Shown piece by piece: positions 20,791 through 30,862 of a stretch of DNA of 38,537 nucleotides. Below the pieces are notes generated by a model. The model was not told the origin of the DNA. It did no database searches and was given only the letters and a program-made list of their open reading frames with translations. A program made the translations under genes and the position numbers. Source of the DNA: Nemertoderma westbladi (taxonomy: Eukaryota; Xenacoelomorpha; Nemertodermatida; Nemertodermatidae); contig JAUCBJ010004501.1 of NCBI GenBank assembly GCA_032718475.1, forward strand, positions 1-38,537, read 5' to 3'. The first letter of the stretch is position 1. Each line of letters opens with the position of its first letter.

Positions 20791-22082
20791 GGTGCCACAC
20801 ACTCTATATAAATGGTGTTACACTCTATATAAATGGTGTTACACTCTATATAAATGGTGTTACACTCTATATAAATGGTGTTACACTCTATATAAATGGT
20901 GTTACACTCTATATAAATGGTGTTACACTCTATATAAATGGTGTTACACTCTATATAAATGGTGTTACACTCTATATAAATGGTGTTACACTCTATATAA
21001 ATGGTGTTACACTCTATATAAATGGTGTTACACTCTATATAAATGGTGTTACACTCTATATAAATGGTGTTACACTCTATATAAATGGTGTTACACTCTA
21101 TATAAATGGTGTTACACTCTATACAAATGGTGTTACACTCTATATAAATGGTGTTACACTCTATATAAATGGTGTTACACTCTATATAAATGGTGTTACA
21201 CTCTATATAAATGGTGTTACACTCTAAATAAATGGTGTTACACTCTAAATAAATGGTGTTACACTCTATATAAATGGTGTTACACTCTATATAAATGGTG
21301 TTACACTCTATATAAATGGTGTTACACTCTATATAAATGGTGTTACACTCTATATAAATGGTGTTACACTCTATATAAATGGTGTTACACTCTATACAAA
21401 TGGTGTTACACTCTATATAAATGGTGTTACACTCTATATAAATGGTGTTACACTCTATATAAATGGTGTTACACTCTATATAAATGGTGTTACACTCTAA
21501 ATAAATGGTGTTACACTCTAAATAAATGGTGTTACACTCTATATAAATGGTGTTACACTCTATATAAATGGTGTTACACTCTATATAAATGGTGTTACAC
21601 TCTATATAAATGGTGTTACACTCTATATAAATGGTGTTACACTCTATATAAATGGTATTACACTCTATATAAATGGTGTTACACTCTATATAAATGGTGT
21701 TACACTCTATATAAATGGTGTTACACTCTATATAAATGGTGTTACACTCTATATAAATGGTGTTACACTCTATATAAATGGTGTTACACTCTATATAAAT
21801 GGTGTTACACTCTATATAAATGGTGTTACACTCTATATAAATGGTGTTACACTCTATATAAATGGTGTTACACTATATATAAATGGTGTTACACTCTATA
21901 TAAATGGTGTTACACTCTATATAAATGGTGTTACACTCTATATAAATGGTGTTACACTCTATATAAATGGTGTTACACTCTATATAAATGGTGTTACACT
22001 CTATATAAATGGTGTTACACTCTATATAAATGGTTTTACACTCTATATAAATGGTGTTACACTCTATATAAATGGTGTTACA
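20791..22082. repeat. 21-bp minisatellite, about 61 copies, with higher-order block
   Basis: The unit is GGTGTTACACTCTATATAAA plus T. Each unit contains GTGT-T-ACAC (palindromic) and TATATAAA (TATA-box-like). A 432-codon frame with a CYTLYKW heptad spans it, which is a by-product of the 21-nt period. Marker variants recur at a fixed distance: CTATACAAA at 21121 and 21394, and a pair of CTCTAAATAAA units at 21226 and 21499. Both are 273 bp (13 units) apart, which shows a duplicated 13-unit block. Confidence 0.95.
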
Positions 22083-22149
22083 TTTAAGGACCCGATTTCT
22101 GCAAATATACTACTATACAATATATTAAATCGTATCAGGGATCCCATTG

Positions 22150-22765
22150 AGAGATTGTTATGTAGCTTTGACTAATGACTATATCTTTAAGTCCCCCGGT
22201 TATGTATTTGTGAGTAATAATATTAAACCAGATGATATTAGATGAGTAATAACCGAGGATGTAATATTGGCAATAGAGTGAGAGAATGGCGTGAGATGAT
22301 AAGTATAGGGAAGGTGTGTCCATTTGGATACAATGGCAGAGACTGAGTGAACAATATAGTGTGTTTAAACTGACTACATGCTGTATATTACCTAAAGGCC
22401 CATTAATGTGCTATGATTATAGGTGGAGGTTATATTAGTATAGTAAGGGGGACAATGAACTCTAATAAACGCCCCCTTTTACAGCTTTGGATTAGTACAG
22501 AGATGCTTAATGTTGATTTTGATGTAGATTCATTCTTGAGTGTAGTTCTACATCTAATATCACTGTGTATTTGACTTAACAGTGTTGTACGTTGTCCTCA
22601 ACGTAACTGAGATAACTTGATTGGTATTATTGGTGAGGTACGTGAACATCAACTTAGTTGGTATGACTAGTTGTTATCGGAGATCAATATACAAACAACA
22701 CAAACCACCAAACCATTCCTGTTTATGACACTCCTCTGGGGTATATCCAAATCCTCTACAGGTTT
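22150..22765 (+). repeat. Dispersed repeat X, copy 2
   Basis: A colinear, diverged relative of 4262-4566 plus 9922-10160, sharing GTGTCCATTTGGATACAATG-like, TACCTAAAGGCCCATTAATG-like, GTGTATTTGACTT and AACACAAACCACCAAACCAT segments. This copy lacks the Gypsy insertion, so it approximates the empty site. Family unknown. Confidence 0.55.
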
Positions 22766-24264
22766 TCCGACAGCAGGCCCCCTTGTTGAACCCGGAGTGG
22801 CAGTGAACGAAGGCGTGGTTGATATTCAACTAGAGATACACTCTGGAATCGTGGTACGATTTCGAACTCTCACCACCCGACGAAATCTACTCAGTATTTT
22901 CAGCATATAGTTGCCTCATATGGGATTCATAAATAAATTATTACAGCTATGATGACATTTCTGTCTACTGCTGATGGTGTCACAAAATTCATTTACAGTT
23001 CTATCACGAGTCCTCCTATCTTACATTTTATTTATATTAATTTGCTATTTTCTTTGGAGAGATGCGCTTTTCAAAAAGTTGACAGGTTTTCTTCGATCCT
23101 ACTACCCCACCATTATCGGTTTCAATACATATTACGGTTATGTCAGGTTACATCTTTGTTGGGGACTTTGTACCTATTAGTTCATAGCCCGTCTATGTTC
23201 AGAGTTTACTAAAACTGGGGGAAGGGTCGAAATTAAGTGATATATATAATGAAACTGCGTCTTTATAGAGGTGACTTAATATGATAAAGTACTTATTGTT
23301 TTTCTGTTCTTGTTAAAGGTCTTTTTGTTTTCGGTTTACAATAAGCTTGTTGGGTTTTCTTATGTAATCTTTATATTCTATTTACATTAATGTAAGCCAT
23401 GTTTAGTTTGTGGAGTTAAAACACCGCAGTAATCTTAGCCAATATAACAATTTGTCATAAGTATGGATAGGCACTCCACTTTGTACCACAACAACGGTTC
23501 AAACCTCTTCTGAGTGGGTTTCCCAGCTATAATGATGCCACAATTAAATCATTGATTATTAAATAGAATATAAAGATTACAGATGTGACTTGTCAGTTTT
23601 CTCAATTCGTTGTCACCCCAAATGCGAGAGAGTAATCCGTAATAAATATCGCCTGTAACAATAAATCCAATACTCTGCAGTATCTAACCTCTAGTTCTCG
23701 CTGTAACAATTCTTATTTTGTTACATATACGTCAATTAGTCTTTTATCCATCTCACAACACTAATGAACTGCATTATTGACAAGGTCACCTGTTAATATT
23801 GGGCCAATAAACAATACTGAGATTCCCTCTATATGTCATCGACCACACCCCTTCTTTTAAGGTGACGCGATAGAAATCCATAGCAATGGTGACAATTTGT
23901 TGTTTACAACTATTTAATAAGAAGATTGAAAAAACGCTGCACTAACTGATTTGGAGCATTGAAGGTCCTTATGATATAAAAAGATAATGCTTGCATGCTG
24001 ATAGCTAGTTGTACCCATGCAAATTTGCTTCCCTCTATAACTCTCTAGGATTTAATATAAATAATAAGAATCCCCGAAGCTAAGAAGAATCAACTACTTT
24101 CGCTACGAAAGATTTTCCTTAGCTGATCCGAATTTTATTGTTCTATTTTTCAATTTCCATGTCAACCGCTGTAAACGTAAGTTTTTACACAAAAATCGTT
24201 CATTTTGTCATACTACCTGTCATACTACTTGTCATAGAAATATCTAGTTACCATGGTAAAGATC
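22766..24264. other. Unassigned DNA, no gene recognised
   Basis: Several short open frames (for example around 22949-23212) have no recognisable motifs. No terminal or tandem repeat of note. Confidence 0.4.
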
Positions 24265-24610
24265 TTATTAGATCTTATTATATATTAGAGTTACCAAGGA
24301 AAGTCTATACGGGCGTTTATTCCAAGTGTCAGCACCGAAACCCTGGAACAAACTTCCAGCAAAACCTTGCCAGACCAGTGAGGTCAATGCTTTCAAGACC
24401 CTAGTCAAAACCTTTATTTTCGTACGAGCATACCACAGAATTAGGCGTTAGAACCTACATCCCTTCTCATTCAACCCTTTTATTTATTTATTTAACATAT
24501 CCACTTTTTAGCCTTTACTTTTTAGCATTTTTAAACGTAGTGATCTAACCATCATTTTAAATCCTACAAGCGCCTTAGAGTACGTTCTTCTGTAGGTAGA
24601 AGGTTTTTCC
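24265..24610 (+). pseudogene. L2/CR1-type LINE 3' end
   Basis: The frame ending at the TAG at 24449-24451 reads FQVSAPKPWNKLPAKPCQTS then EVNAFKTLVKTFIFV, the conserved C-terminal APKLWN-LP-R block of L2/CR1 LINEs. The 3' UTR contains AAGCGCCTTAGAGTACG (about 24569-24585), like the GCGCCTTGAG motif of L2 tails. Only the last ~55 codons are present, which is typical 5' truncation. It differs in sequence from the 11373-13500 copy. Confidence 0.7.
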
Positions 24611-25633
24611 AATCAACTACAAGAAGGGTCCCAATAACAGAGCCAATTGTATGGTTGATAAGAAAATCCAGTTTGCATGGCAAACAGGCTAAACAGATGT
24701 TCAAATTTATAAAAAGATTAATGGAAGAATAACGTTAATGTATTACGATTTGGGGCCAACCCAAGGTGTACTAAAGAGCAGGTCATGCAGCGAGCAGATT
24801 GCTGAAATTAGCGTGGGCCGATCTTTTCCCTATTCATGGCACTATTTTAAAAACATTTCCATAGAAAGTTCTTCCTGGTGGCAGATTTAATTTCGAGTGT
24901 AGATTTAACATTTTATGACTTTCAAATTCTGTTTGGCCGTCAGGCTGTCGTTTATATTTTGACGGACAGACTGACAGGCATACAGACAGAAACGACGAGG
25001 CCAAATTTCAATAACGACATCAGAAATTAAGTCACCGACCACGAAAACCAATATAGGGAATTTTTTAGACATATATATATATATAAGTGCCGGCCGTTGA
25101 CAGTCCAAATACGTGAAACCGAATCAACGAATGAATAATAACCCTTCCAATATATTATCATTCTGATAATAATAACAATAATAAAATATATAAATATAAT
25201 ACTATATCAGCACATGTACCGTATATAAATCTATCCGAAACATCTCACGATGTAGGCCTATCTAAGTATCTACAGTGTACCGTCTGTCCAGCATTCTCTC
25301 TGACGTCATTTTCGTCAATCAAAGCCCACTGTATAGTGTATATATCATCATACCACCATGTATATACTGTAAATCATATACCAGTCAGGGCCTTACAACC
25401 ACCCCCCCCCCCCCCCCCCCCCCAACTTAAAATAATAGCCCTGCCCTCACGGCTTGTCTATTCATCAAAATGTATAAATAAACCACAAACATTAATAGGC
25501 ATAATAAAAATGTCACCACCATACGAAGGGCTGTAGAACTACTTAAAGTTTGAAATTGGCAGAAACTAATAATGTAAAGTCAACTTCCCGTCAAATATAC
25601 ACTTCAATCAATGACTGGAATAAAAAAAAATTG
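24611..25633. other. Unassigned DNA with (AT)n and C22 tracts
   Basis: It contains a short (AT)n run near 25070-25085 and an uninterrupted run of 22 C at 25402-25423. No gene was recognised. Confidence 0.5.
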
Positions 25634-26365
25634 CTACAAAAAGATAAAGTGAAAAACAGATTCATTTTCGTTTACCAGCACCAGAGTATGAAACATTTGC
25701 AAGCTTGTAGGAAGACTATGTCCTACTCGATAGAAGATTGGTTGACGTCGCTTGTCGTACTGTTCCTTATAAACAGCTTGCGAACTATTGATGTTGCGAT
25801 GAGCGAGATCCCAGGCAGTCATAAGGTAATCCGTCAATTCGGTTTTGTAGTCTTCAAGGTCAATTTGATAGACTGTGTACGGGGGCTACTGATGCCTGTC
25901 ACGAGCTTTCGCTAAGTGTTCTGCTGTTCTATATGCGAACAGCATCCCAATCCCAATCATCGCTATGTCTATCTGCCGTTTTAGATATATTTTAGAATCA
26001 TCCGATTGAACCATTGCACAATACCATTGTGTGCAAAATGCACACGTATTTATGTTTTTTATTCCACATAGGTCACACACTGCCAAAAATAGATCAGAGA
26101 GCAAATTTGCCCCCCTATCCGATAGTAATTCTCGAGGGACACTATGACGCCCAATAAAGTCAATGAAACAACTACCAATTGTTATTGCTTTTTCATCTCC
26201 AGTTGGATAAGCTTCAATCCACTTGGTAAGGTAATCAACGAATATTACACAATATTTATTTCCACTACTAGTAAGTGGCAACGATAACACATCGATGGCA
26301 ACACGATCAAAAGGCCAACCAACAGGAAGGGTTTCAATAAAGGCCTTCGGGAACAGAATTGACAA
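25634..26365 (-). pseudogene. Gypsy-type integrase fragment
   Basis: The minus-strand frame 26365-25886 begins with LPVGWPFDRVAIDVLSLPLT (first catalytic Asp in the AIDVL context), then YCVIFVDYLTKWIEAYPTG and RELLSDRGANLLSDLF (second Asp). The region that should hold the Glu (HPQTDG...ERFN in the family) is scrambled after INTCAF. A second frame (25837-25634) gives the C-terminal part: DYLMTAWDLAHRNINSSQAV, YKEQYDKRRQPIFYRVG. This is a different Gypsy family from the element at 4567-9921. Two frames and the missing Glu show it is dead. Confidence 0.85.
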
Positions 26366-26633
26366 AATGTTCCATAAGTGAGCTGTTCAACTGTTCTGAC
26401 CTCGCTTGAGCTGTCCAGCTGTTCAACCCAAATATCAATTTCTATTTCATCGCGAAACTCTGAGCACCACCATTTTAATGACTCATCACAATACTCTGCA
26501 AACTCGCAAAATGATTCATCGCCTTCTTTGTGACAATCTCGAAAATGACGTCGTAAAGATTCGCCATTTATACTATAATGGCAGCAGCATATAGTCTACC
26601 TGCCAACTCCCGAAAATTAAGTTTAGATGGCAT
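26366..26633 (-). pseudogene. Gypsy-type gag N-terminus joined to integrase
   Basis: ATG at 26633-26631 opens MPSKLNFRELAGRLYAAAI. After a stop and frame change, LRRHFRDCHKEGDESFCEFA, then CDESLKWWCSEFRDEIEIDI and a MEHFVNSVPEG stretch follow. This is the pattern of SCAN/retrotransposon gag capsids (K..ES..EFA....KWW, then a ME.F...P.. helix). The integrase entry starts directly after it, so everything from nucleocapsid to RNase H is missing. Confidence 0.65.
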
Positions 26634-27269
26634 TTTTTGTTAATGGTTGGCATCCACCTGATTTTTGTACTTCAAGACATGGCGAATCCGGCTAGGCCGG
26701 ATGCCACCTCTGCATTTTTGATTTAATGCCTTTTTTTGGGCTTCAAAGTTTTTTGCTCAAAAATGGGTTTTTTCGATTTTAGGATACAAGTTAATGGTGA
26801 ATGTTAGTAAATCTCGTCTCTTAACCAGTGTGTTTATTGAAAGTTAATCAAAATGCATCAATGTTGTCCTGAAACAGTTATAAATACTTTGGTGAAGAGA
26901 AAAATTTCCGAAATTCCCTTCCATTCTTCCAAACAGGCCCTAGTTACCGCCTTAGCAACAGATTTATGAAATTTAATTTAATAATTGCTTTCTCTCACCT
27001 GTCCTTTTCCTGATAAAATCAACAAACTGTTTTAAAAGTAAAAAACCCATCACACAACTTAAATAACATCCTGGGAACACATCAAGGGTATTATAATATC
27101 AAATAGCATCCAATGTCGCAGACACAAGCCCATTATTTGGACCTGAGTAATTCTCAGAAGTATCAAAATATTAAGTTTAAGTAGAGAATTCGCGTACCTT
27201 TACTCAAATATTTGCTCCCATATTTGTAATTATTTAAAAATAATATTGCACTCCGAAAAATATCATAAC
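26634..27269. other. Unassigned DNA
   Basis: No gene was recognised. A hairpin, ATCCGGC-TAG-GCCGGAT, lies near 26685-26701. Confidence 0.4.
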
Positions 27270-27273
27270 TTAA

Positions 27274-28836
27274 CCCTATTAAACCCGGGGGGGGGGGGTC
27301 AATATGACCCCCCCCCGTGGTTTTTATATTATAATTCTGAAACAAACGCAGTTGGGAATCTGAAATTTTATGACTTTTCCTAAAAATCTATTGTCTTCCT
27401 AGTAGTGAAAACCGTTTTCAAAAATATTGGGTACTTTTCGAGTTATAGCACCATTTTTCAACCCTACTTTTGGCACTTTTTTTGAGACGTTCTTTGAAAA
27501 TTACATTTCATTAAATATGAATTGTAACATCTCTATTTTTGATTTACACCGGTTTTTTGGTGTTAGAAATTGGATGGAATTCATATAAATTGATTTAAAA
27601 ATTTCAAACTTGTTTTTTTCGGTGGGTGCCAAATTTTGGTGCCAGCACCAAATTTTGAAATAAGTCAATTTTGTAAATTGATTGTTTGAAACTTGTTTTT
27701 TACGCAATTGGGGTTTTTTGGGGTTCTGGATTCGATGAAATATATACGAGTTGCACCAAGCGTATCAAACTTGTATTTTTCGGTGCTGTGTGCAAATTTT
27801 GGTGCTACCACGAAATTTTGAAAATCCATTAAATAGATAAAATTGCTTGTGACAATTTATTTCTTGCGTTTTAGAGGTTTATGGCTGTTCTGAATTCAAT
27901 GGAAAATATAATTATCGAACTAGACATCTCAAACTTGTATTTTTCGGATGTGGGTGCAAAATGTGGTGCTAGCACCAAATTTTGAAAACCATCAAATATA
28001 TCAATTGATTGTGTCACCTTGTTTCTTGCGTTATACGGGTTTGTGATGGTTCTGAATTCAATTGAATCAGTAAAAATTTCATAAGAGTTCTCAAACTTGT
28101 ATTTTTCGCCGGTGGGTGAAAATTGTTGTGCCAGCACCAAATTTTGGAAAATATGCAAATTGATAAGTAGATAGTATCACCTTGTTTCTTGCGTTATACG
28201 GGTTTATGAGGGTCCTGAATCCGATGGAATCAATAAAAACAGCACTGGACATCGCAAACTTGTACTTTTTGGTGATGGGTACGAAATTTGGTGCTAGCAC
28301 CAAAATTTGTCAAATTACGCCGAAAAATACAAGTAGCAATGATCTGGCATATTAGAAATGTATTCCATTAGAATCAGCGCCCTCGAAAACCTGAAAATGT
28401 GAATTTATAGCATCGTATAAGTGAATTAAAAATTTTGTGTTCTAACTGAAAAGTGCTGGTTACTTGTTTTTTTCATTTTTTTCCTACGCAGAGAGGACTA
28501 AACAGCCATTTATAGTAATCATATCATTTTTAAATATTTTCTAATGTATTTTGCACCCCAGAAATCCTGTATTGAAAAATAATTAGCCGAAAATGTAACT
28601 TTCAAATTTTGTGAAAATTGTGCACTACTTGTAATTTTGGTGCTGCAATATAACCACCCCAGTATATTTTTTCGAAAATTTTTTTTTTCGGTCGGATCCA
28701 GACAAGTGATACCTACGTACAAACAAAAAATCAGACGTTTTCGTAAATATTTGTAAATTTTAGAGGGGGGGGGGGGGGTCAATAATGACCCCCTCCCGGT
28801 ATTTGTACAACATTTTATAGCCCGGTACTAATAGGG
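27274..28836. mobile_element. piggyBac-like non-autonomous element, TTAA-flanked
   Basis: TTAA occurs at 27270-27273 and 28837-28840, directly outside inverted ends: left CCCTATTAAACCCGGG, right (complement) CCCTATTAGTACCGGG, 13 of 16 identical. TTAA duplication plus a CCC start is the hallmark of piggyBac-superfamily elements. Both ends also carry a subterminal palindrome, G-run-TCA-ATA(A)-TGA-C-run (27287-27316 and 28765-28793). No transposase frame is present, so it would need a transposase in trans. The interior is largely a ~163-bp tandem repeat. Confidence 0.75.
27600..28320. repeat. Five ~163-bp repeats with palindromic core, inside the piggyBac-like element
   Basis: Each unit has CAAACTTGTATTTTTCGG, a GGTGGGTGCAAATTTTGG-like stretch and the core GGTGCYAGCACC, followed by AAATTTTGAAA. 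Core starts are 27638, 27801, 27965, about 28127 and 28290, i.e. steps of 163, 164, 162 and 163 bp. Units are diverged (roughly three quarters alike by eye), so the array is old compared with the minisatellites at 16.7-22.1 kb. Confidence 0.85.
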
Positions 28837-28840
28837 TTAA

Positions 28841-29633
28841 GGAATCATTCAAGTATTCCAACTAACACGCTCATAACCAAAAATTATTAGTGTACTACAT
28901 TTCTCATTACAAGAACAAACAATCACTCAGTACCGGTGACCATGTGGCTGCAGTAACCATCAAGCATTTACAATGCTTTTATACTGCATACACATTAATT
29001 TAATCTTAATAACTTCATCATTCTCATCCTAACCAGTTTGCGTTTTTATCACAATTATGGTGCAGTGGTGGGTATGTTGAAGTTGTTGAGATAAATGAAT
29101 AAATGAAATGAAATTGAATTGAATCCTTAATAAAGCTAAAAATGCTGCAAGCGCCTTGCCGGTAAGGCGACCTGCCAGTTGGGTTGTCTAGATCGAGAGA
29201 TCCAATTTCTATTGGGAAGGGATTCGGAAGGGATTAGGGATTAGGGAAGGGATTCGTTCAAAGATTATAAGATATTTTTTAAAACCTTCGTTAAGTTTGT
29301 AACATCCGAAGTTAATATTGGTGACCGAATTCCCAGTTCCGAATTCCCATCCAAGTTTCCATGCTAAGTCAAGGAAGAAGTTGATTGACTATAGATATCA
29401 TACCAGCCTCCATTGTACGTTGTTGGGAATGAAACAACTCAGATTGTTTCAGGGAATTATATTCTACAAGCACTTCAAAAGCCAGTTTTTGATAATCAAT
29501 TATTCATGTGAATGAGTCAAGGAAAGAATGACTGGGACCAGACATGCCGCCACTACTGATTGCATTGTGAATCCGAATCCGAATGATATATAAAGCTAAA
29601 GGTAACACCATAATTTCGCAAAGTTGATGCAGA
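28841..29633. other. Unassigned DNA with possible LINE tail
   Basis: The stretch ATAAATGAATAAATGAAATG (about 29091-29110) and the following ATTGAATTGAA resemble a LINE or SINE tail. A hairpin, CGCCTT-GCCGGT-AAGGCG, lies near 29152-29169. Short GGGATTAGGGA/GGGAAGGGATTCG repeats lie at 29212-29255. No coding region was recognised. Confidence 0.4.
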
Positions 29634-30010
29634 TTATTTTATTAATTCATTTACAAGTTCGTCATTATTTACGCTAGAAAAATCATGTCCTAAATGGCGG
29701 TTAATTTCCCGCAGTCGACCTGCTGTGAGACCATGTAGAATGGTCTCAACCATATATTTCGCAGGTTCGTTGTCGGTTTGGTAGGATCGAGTCAATCGGA
29801 AGACTGTTGTTGAACTCTGCTGTTGTACCCTGTATCCACCTGAAAATTTTGCTTGGCATTTATATATATCTGTAGATCCGGACCACAGACAAGAATCACA
29901 TTGATACTATGGTAGCCTTTCCGGTTGACATAGCATGATTCTCTAATGGGGTCTCTAGTGTCACATGAGTGCCATCGAATGAACCTATGACACATGGCAT
30001 GCTACTGTAT
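29634..30010 (-). pseudogene. Harbinger (PIF) transposase fragment
   Basis: On the minus strand, MPCVIGSFDGTHVTLETP (about 30005-29950; first catalytic Asp in the FDGTH context) is followed, after a frame change, by YVNRKGYHSINVILVCGPDL (about 29940-29880; second Asp in CGPD). This pair is diagnostic of the DDE_Tnp_4/HARBI1-type nuclease. The WPGS.HD block is replaced by unrelated or decayed sequence. A further open stretch, KYMVETILHGLTAGRLREIN followed by RHLGHDFSS (about 29755-29670), ends at a TAA at 29636-29634. I do not recognise it as the Harbinger C-terminus, and it may be another gene piece. The third catalytic Glu was not found. Confidence 0.75.
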
Positions 30011-30111
30011 TGATAAAACGAATTCTTCGTAGCATTTAAATAAGTGTGGAAAAGTAAATAAAGTTTAAGTCTGTAATTTGGTGCCTCTTCACTTCAATTG
30101 TTGACACATTC

Positions 30112-30261
30112 TCAATACAACGACTTGTTGAGCAGCAGCTTGCTCTAGTGGTAACATTCCTGGGCTTCCAATTAGGCAGCCTGGTTCGATCCCTAGAAGG
30201 GGCAGCACTGTTTGGATTTGGTTTGGGTTTGCAAGATTCTCCCATTCAATACAACGACTTG
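30112..30261 (+). mobile_element. tRNA-derived SINE with 16-bp target duplication
   Basis: A direct repeat, TCAATACAACGACTTG, at 30112-30127 and 30246-30261 brackets a 118-bp insert (30128-30245). The insert has a tRNA-like head on the plus strand: A box TTGCTCTAGTGGTAACA (30139-30155) and B box GGTTCGATCCC (30183-30193), then a G/T-rich tail (GGATTTGGTTTGGGTTTGC). The perfect long duplication indicates LINE-type target-primed insertion, fairly recent. It sits at the 5' edge of a truncated LINE. Confidence 0.88.
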
Positions 30262-30800
30262 CACTTGATTTCGAAATGTGCTGGATATCCCCAACTACAT
30301 CCTTGGGGGAATGCTGGCTCCTCTTTGATAAAAAAAGTAAGACAAAAAATTAATAAAATGTTAACATGCACTACCTTTTCTGACAGTCTTGCGCACTCCT
30401 TTCCGTTATATCAAAGTTTAAAAATATTACCCATTCATCATTTGCACTTACTTCAAGTAGCAGCCTTTATGCACAGTGTATTCTACAACTATGAGAAAAC
30501 TGAATTATCAAATAAATTTTTATTGGTAGGTGATGTTCATCGTTATGGTACAAGATCAAAATCACAAAATTTATTCTTTATTCCTCGTGCTAATTTAGTC
30601 GTTGTCGTTGGGCAGCGATCTATCTCTTTTGTCGGACCATCTCTTTGGAACAACATATCACCTAAACTGAGAGAAATCAAAAGTAGGAAAATGTTTATAA
30701 AAAATATGAAATTAAAACTAATGTCATCGGAGAGCAGCGATCTATAAAAATAAAAAATAAAAATAAATAAAAAGTAAAAATAACAATTTTTTTAAACATT
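30262..30800 (+). pseudogene. Non-LTR retrotransposon 3' end with A-rich tail
   Basis: The frame to the stop at 30745-30747 reads PWGNAGSSLIKKVRQKINKM, LPIHHLHLLQVAAFMHSVFY, HRYGTRSKSQNLFFIPRANL and GQRSISFVGPSLWNNISPKL. These blocks are the C-terminal region of many LINE reverse transcriptases: the WG.AG..L..K...Q.K..R step, the Y.TR.....F.P.......QRS..F.GP.LWN end. The frame is open for about 150 codons after the SINE. An A-rich tail (AAAAATAAAAAATAAAAATA and more, to about 30800) follows directly. The RT palm is absent, as in normal 5' truncation. Apparent codons before about 30262 belong to the SINE. Confidence 0.8.
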
Positions 30801-30853
30801 TAACAGAGGGATCGTAAGGAGGTCTACGTAGCAACAACGGTGTGTGGGAGGGG

Positions 30854-30862
30854 GTCGATTGA
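30854..30862. repeat. 9-bp target duplication, left (GTCGATTGA)
   Basis: Directly precedes the inverted terminus at 30863 and is identical to 32613-32621. Confidence 0.88.

Noticed and set aside
20789-22087. 432-residue CYTLYKW repeat protein
   Set aside because: A by-product of the 21-bp minisatellite. The DNA unit, not a protein, explains the frame.
22770-22880. Another tRNA-derived SINE (GAGTTCGAAATCG box on the minus strand)
   Set aside because: Only a B-box-like sequence was found; no A box at the right distance and no second copy.
22949-23212. Small membrane-like protein gene
   Set aside because: Hydrophobic composition comes from AT-rich codons. No conserved motif, and overlapping frames of similar length.
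25550-25915. 121-codon plus-strand gene
   Set aside because: Antisense to the Gypsy integrase C-terminal region.
30036-30245. Minus-strand 69-residue ORF
   Set aside because: It overlaps the SINE with the 16-bp target duplication and has no domain.
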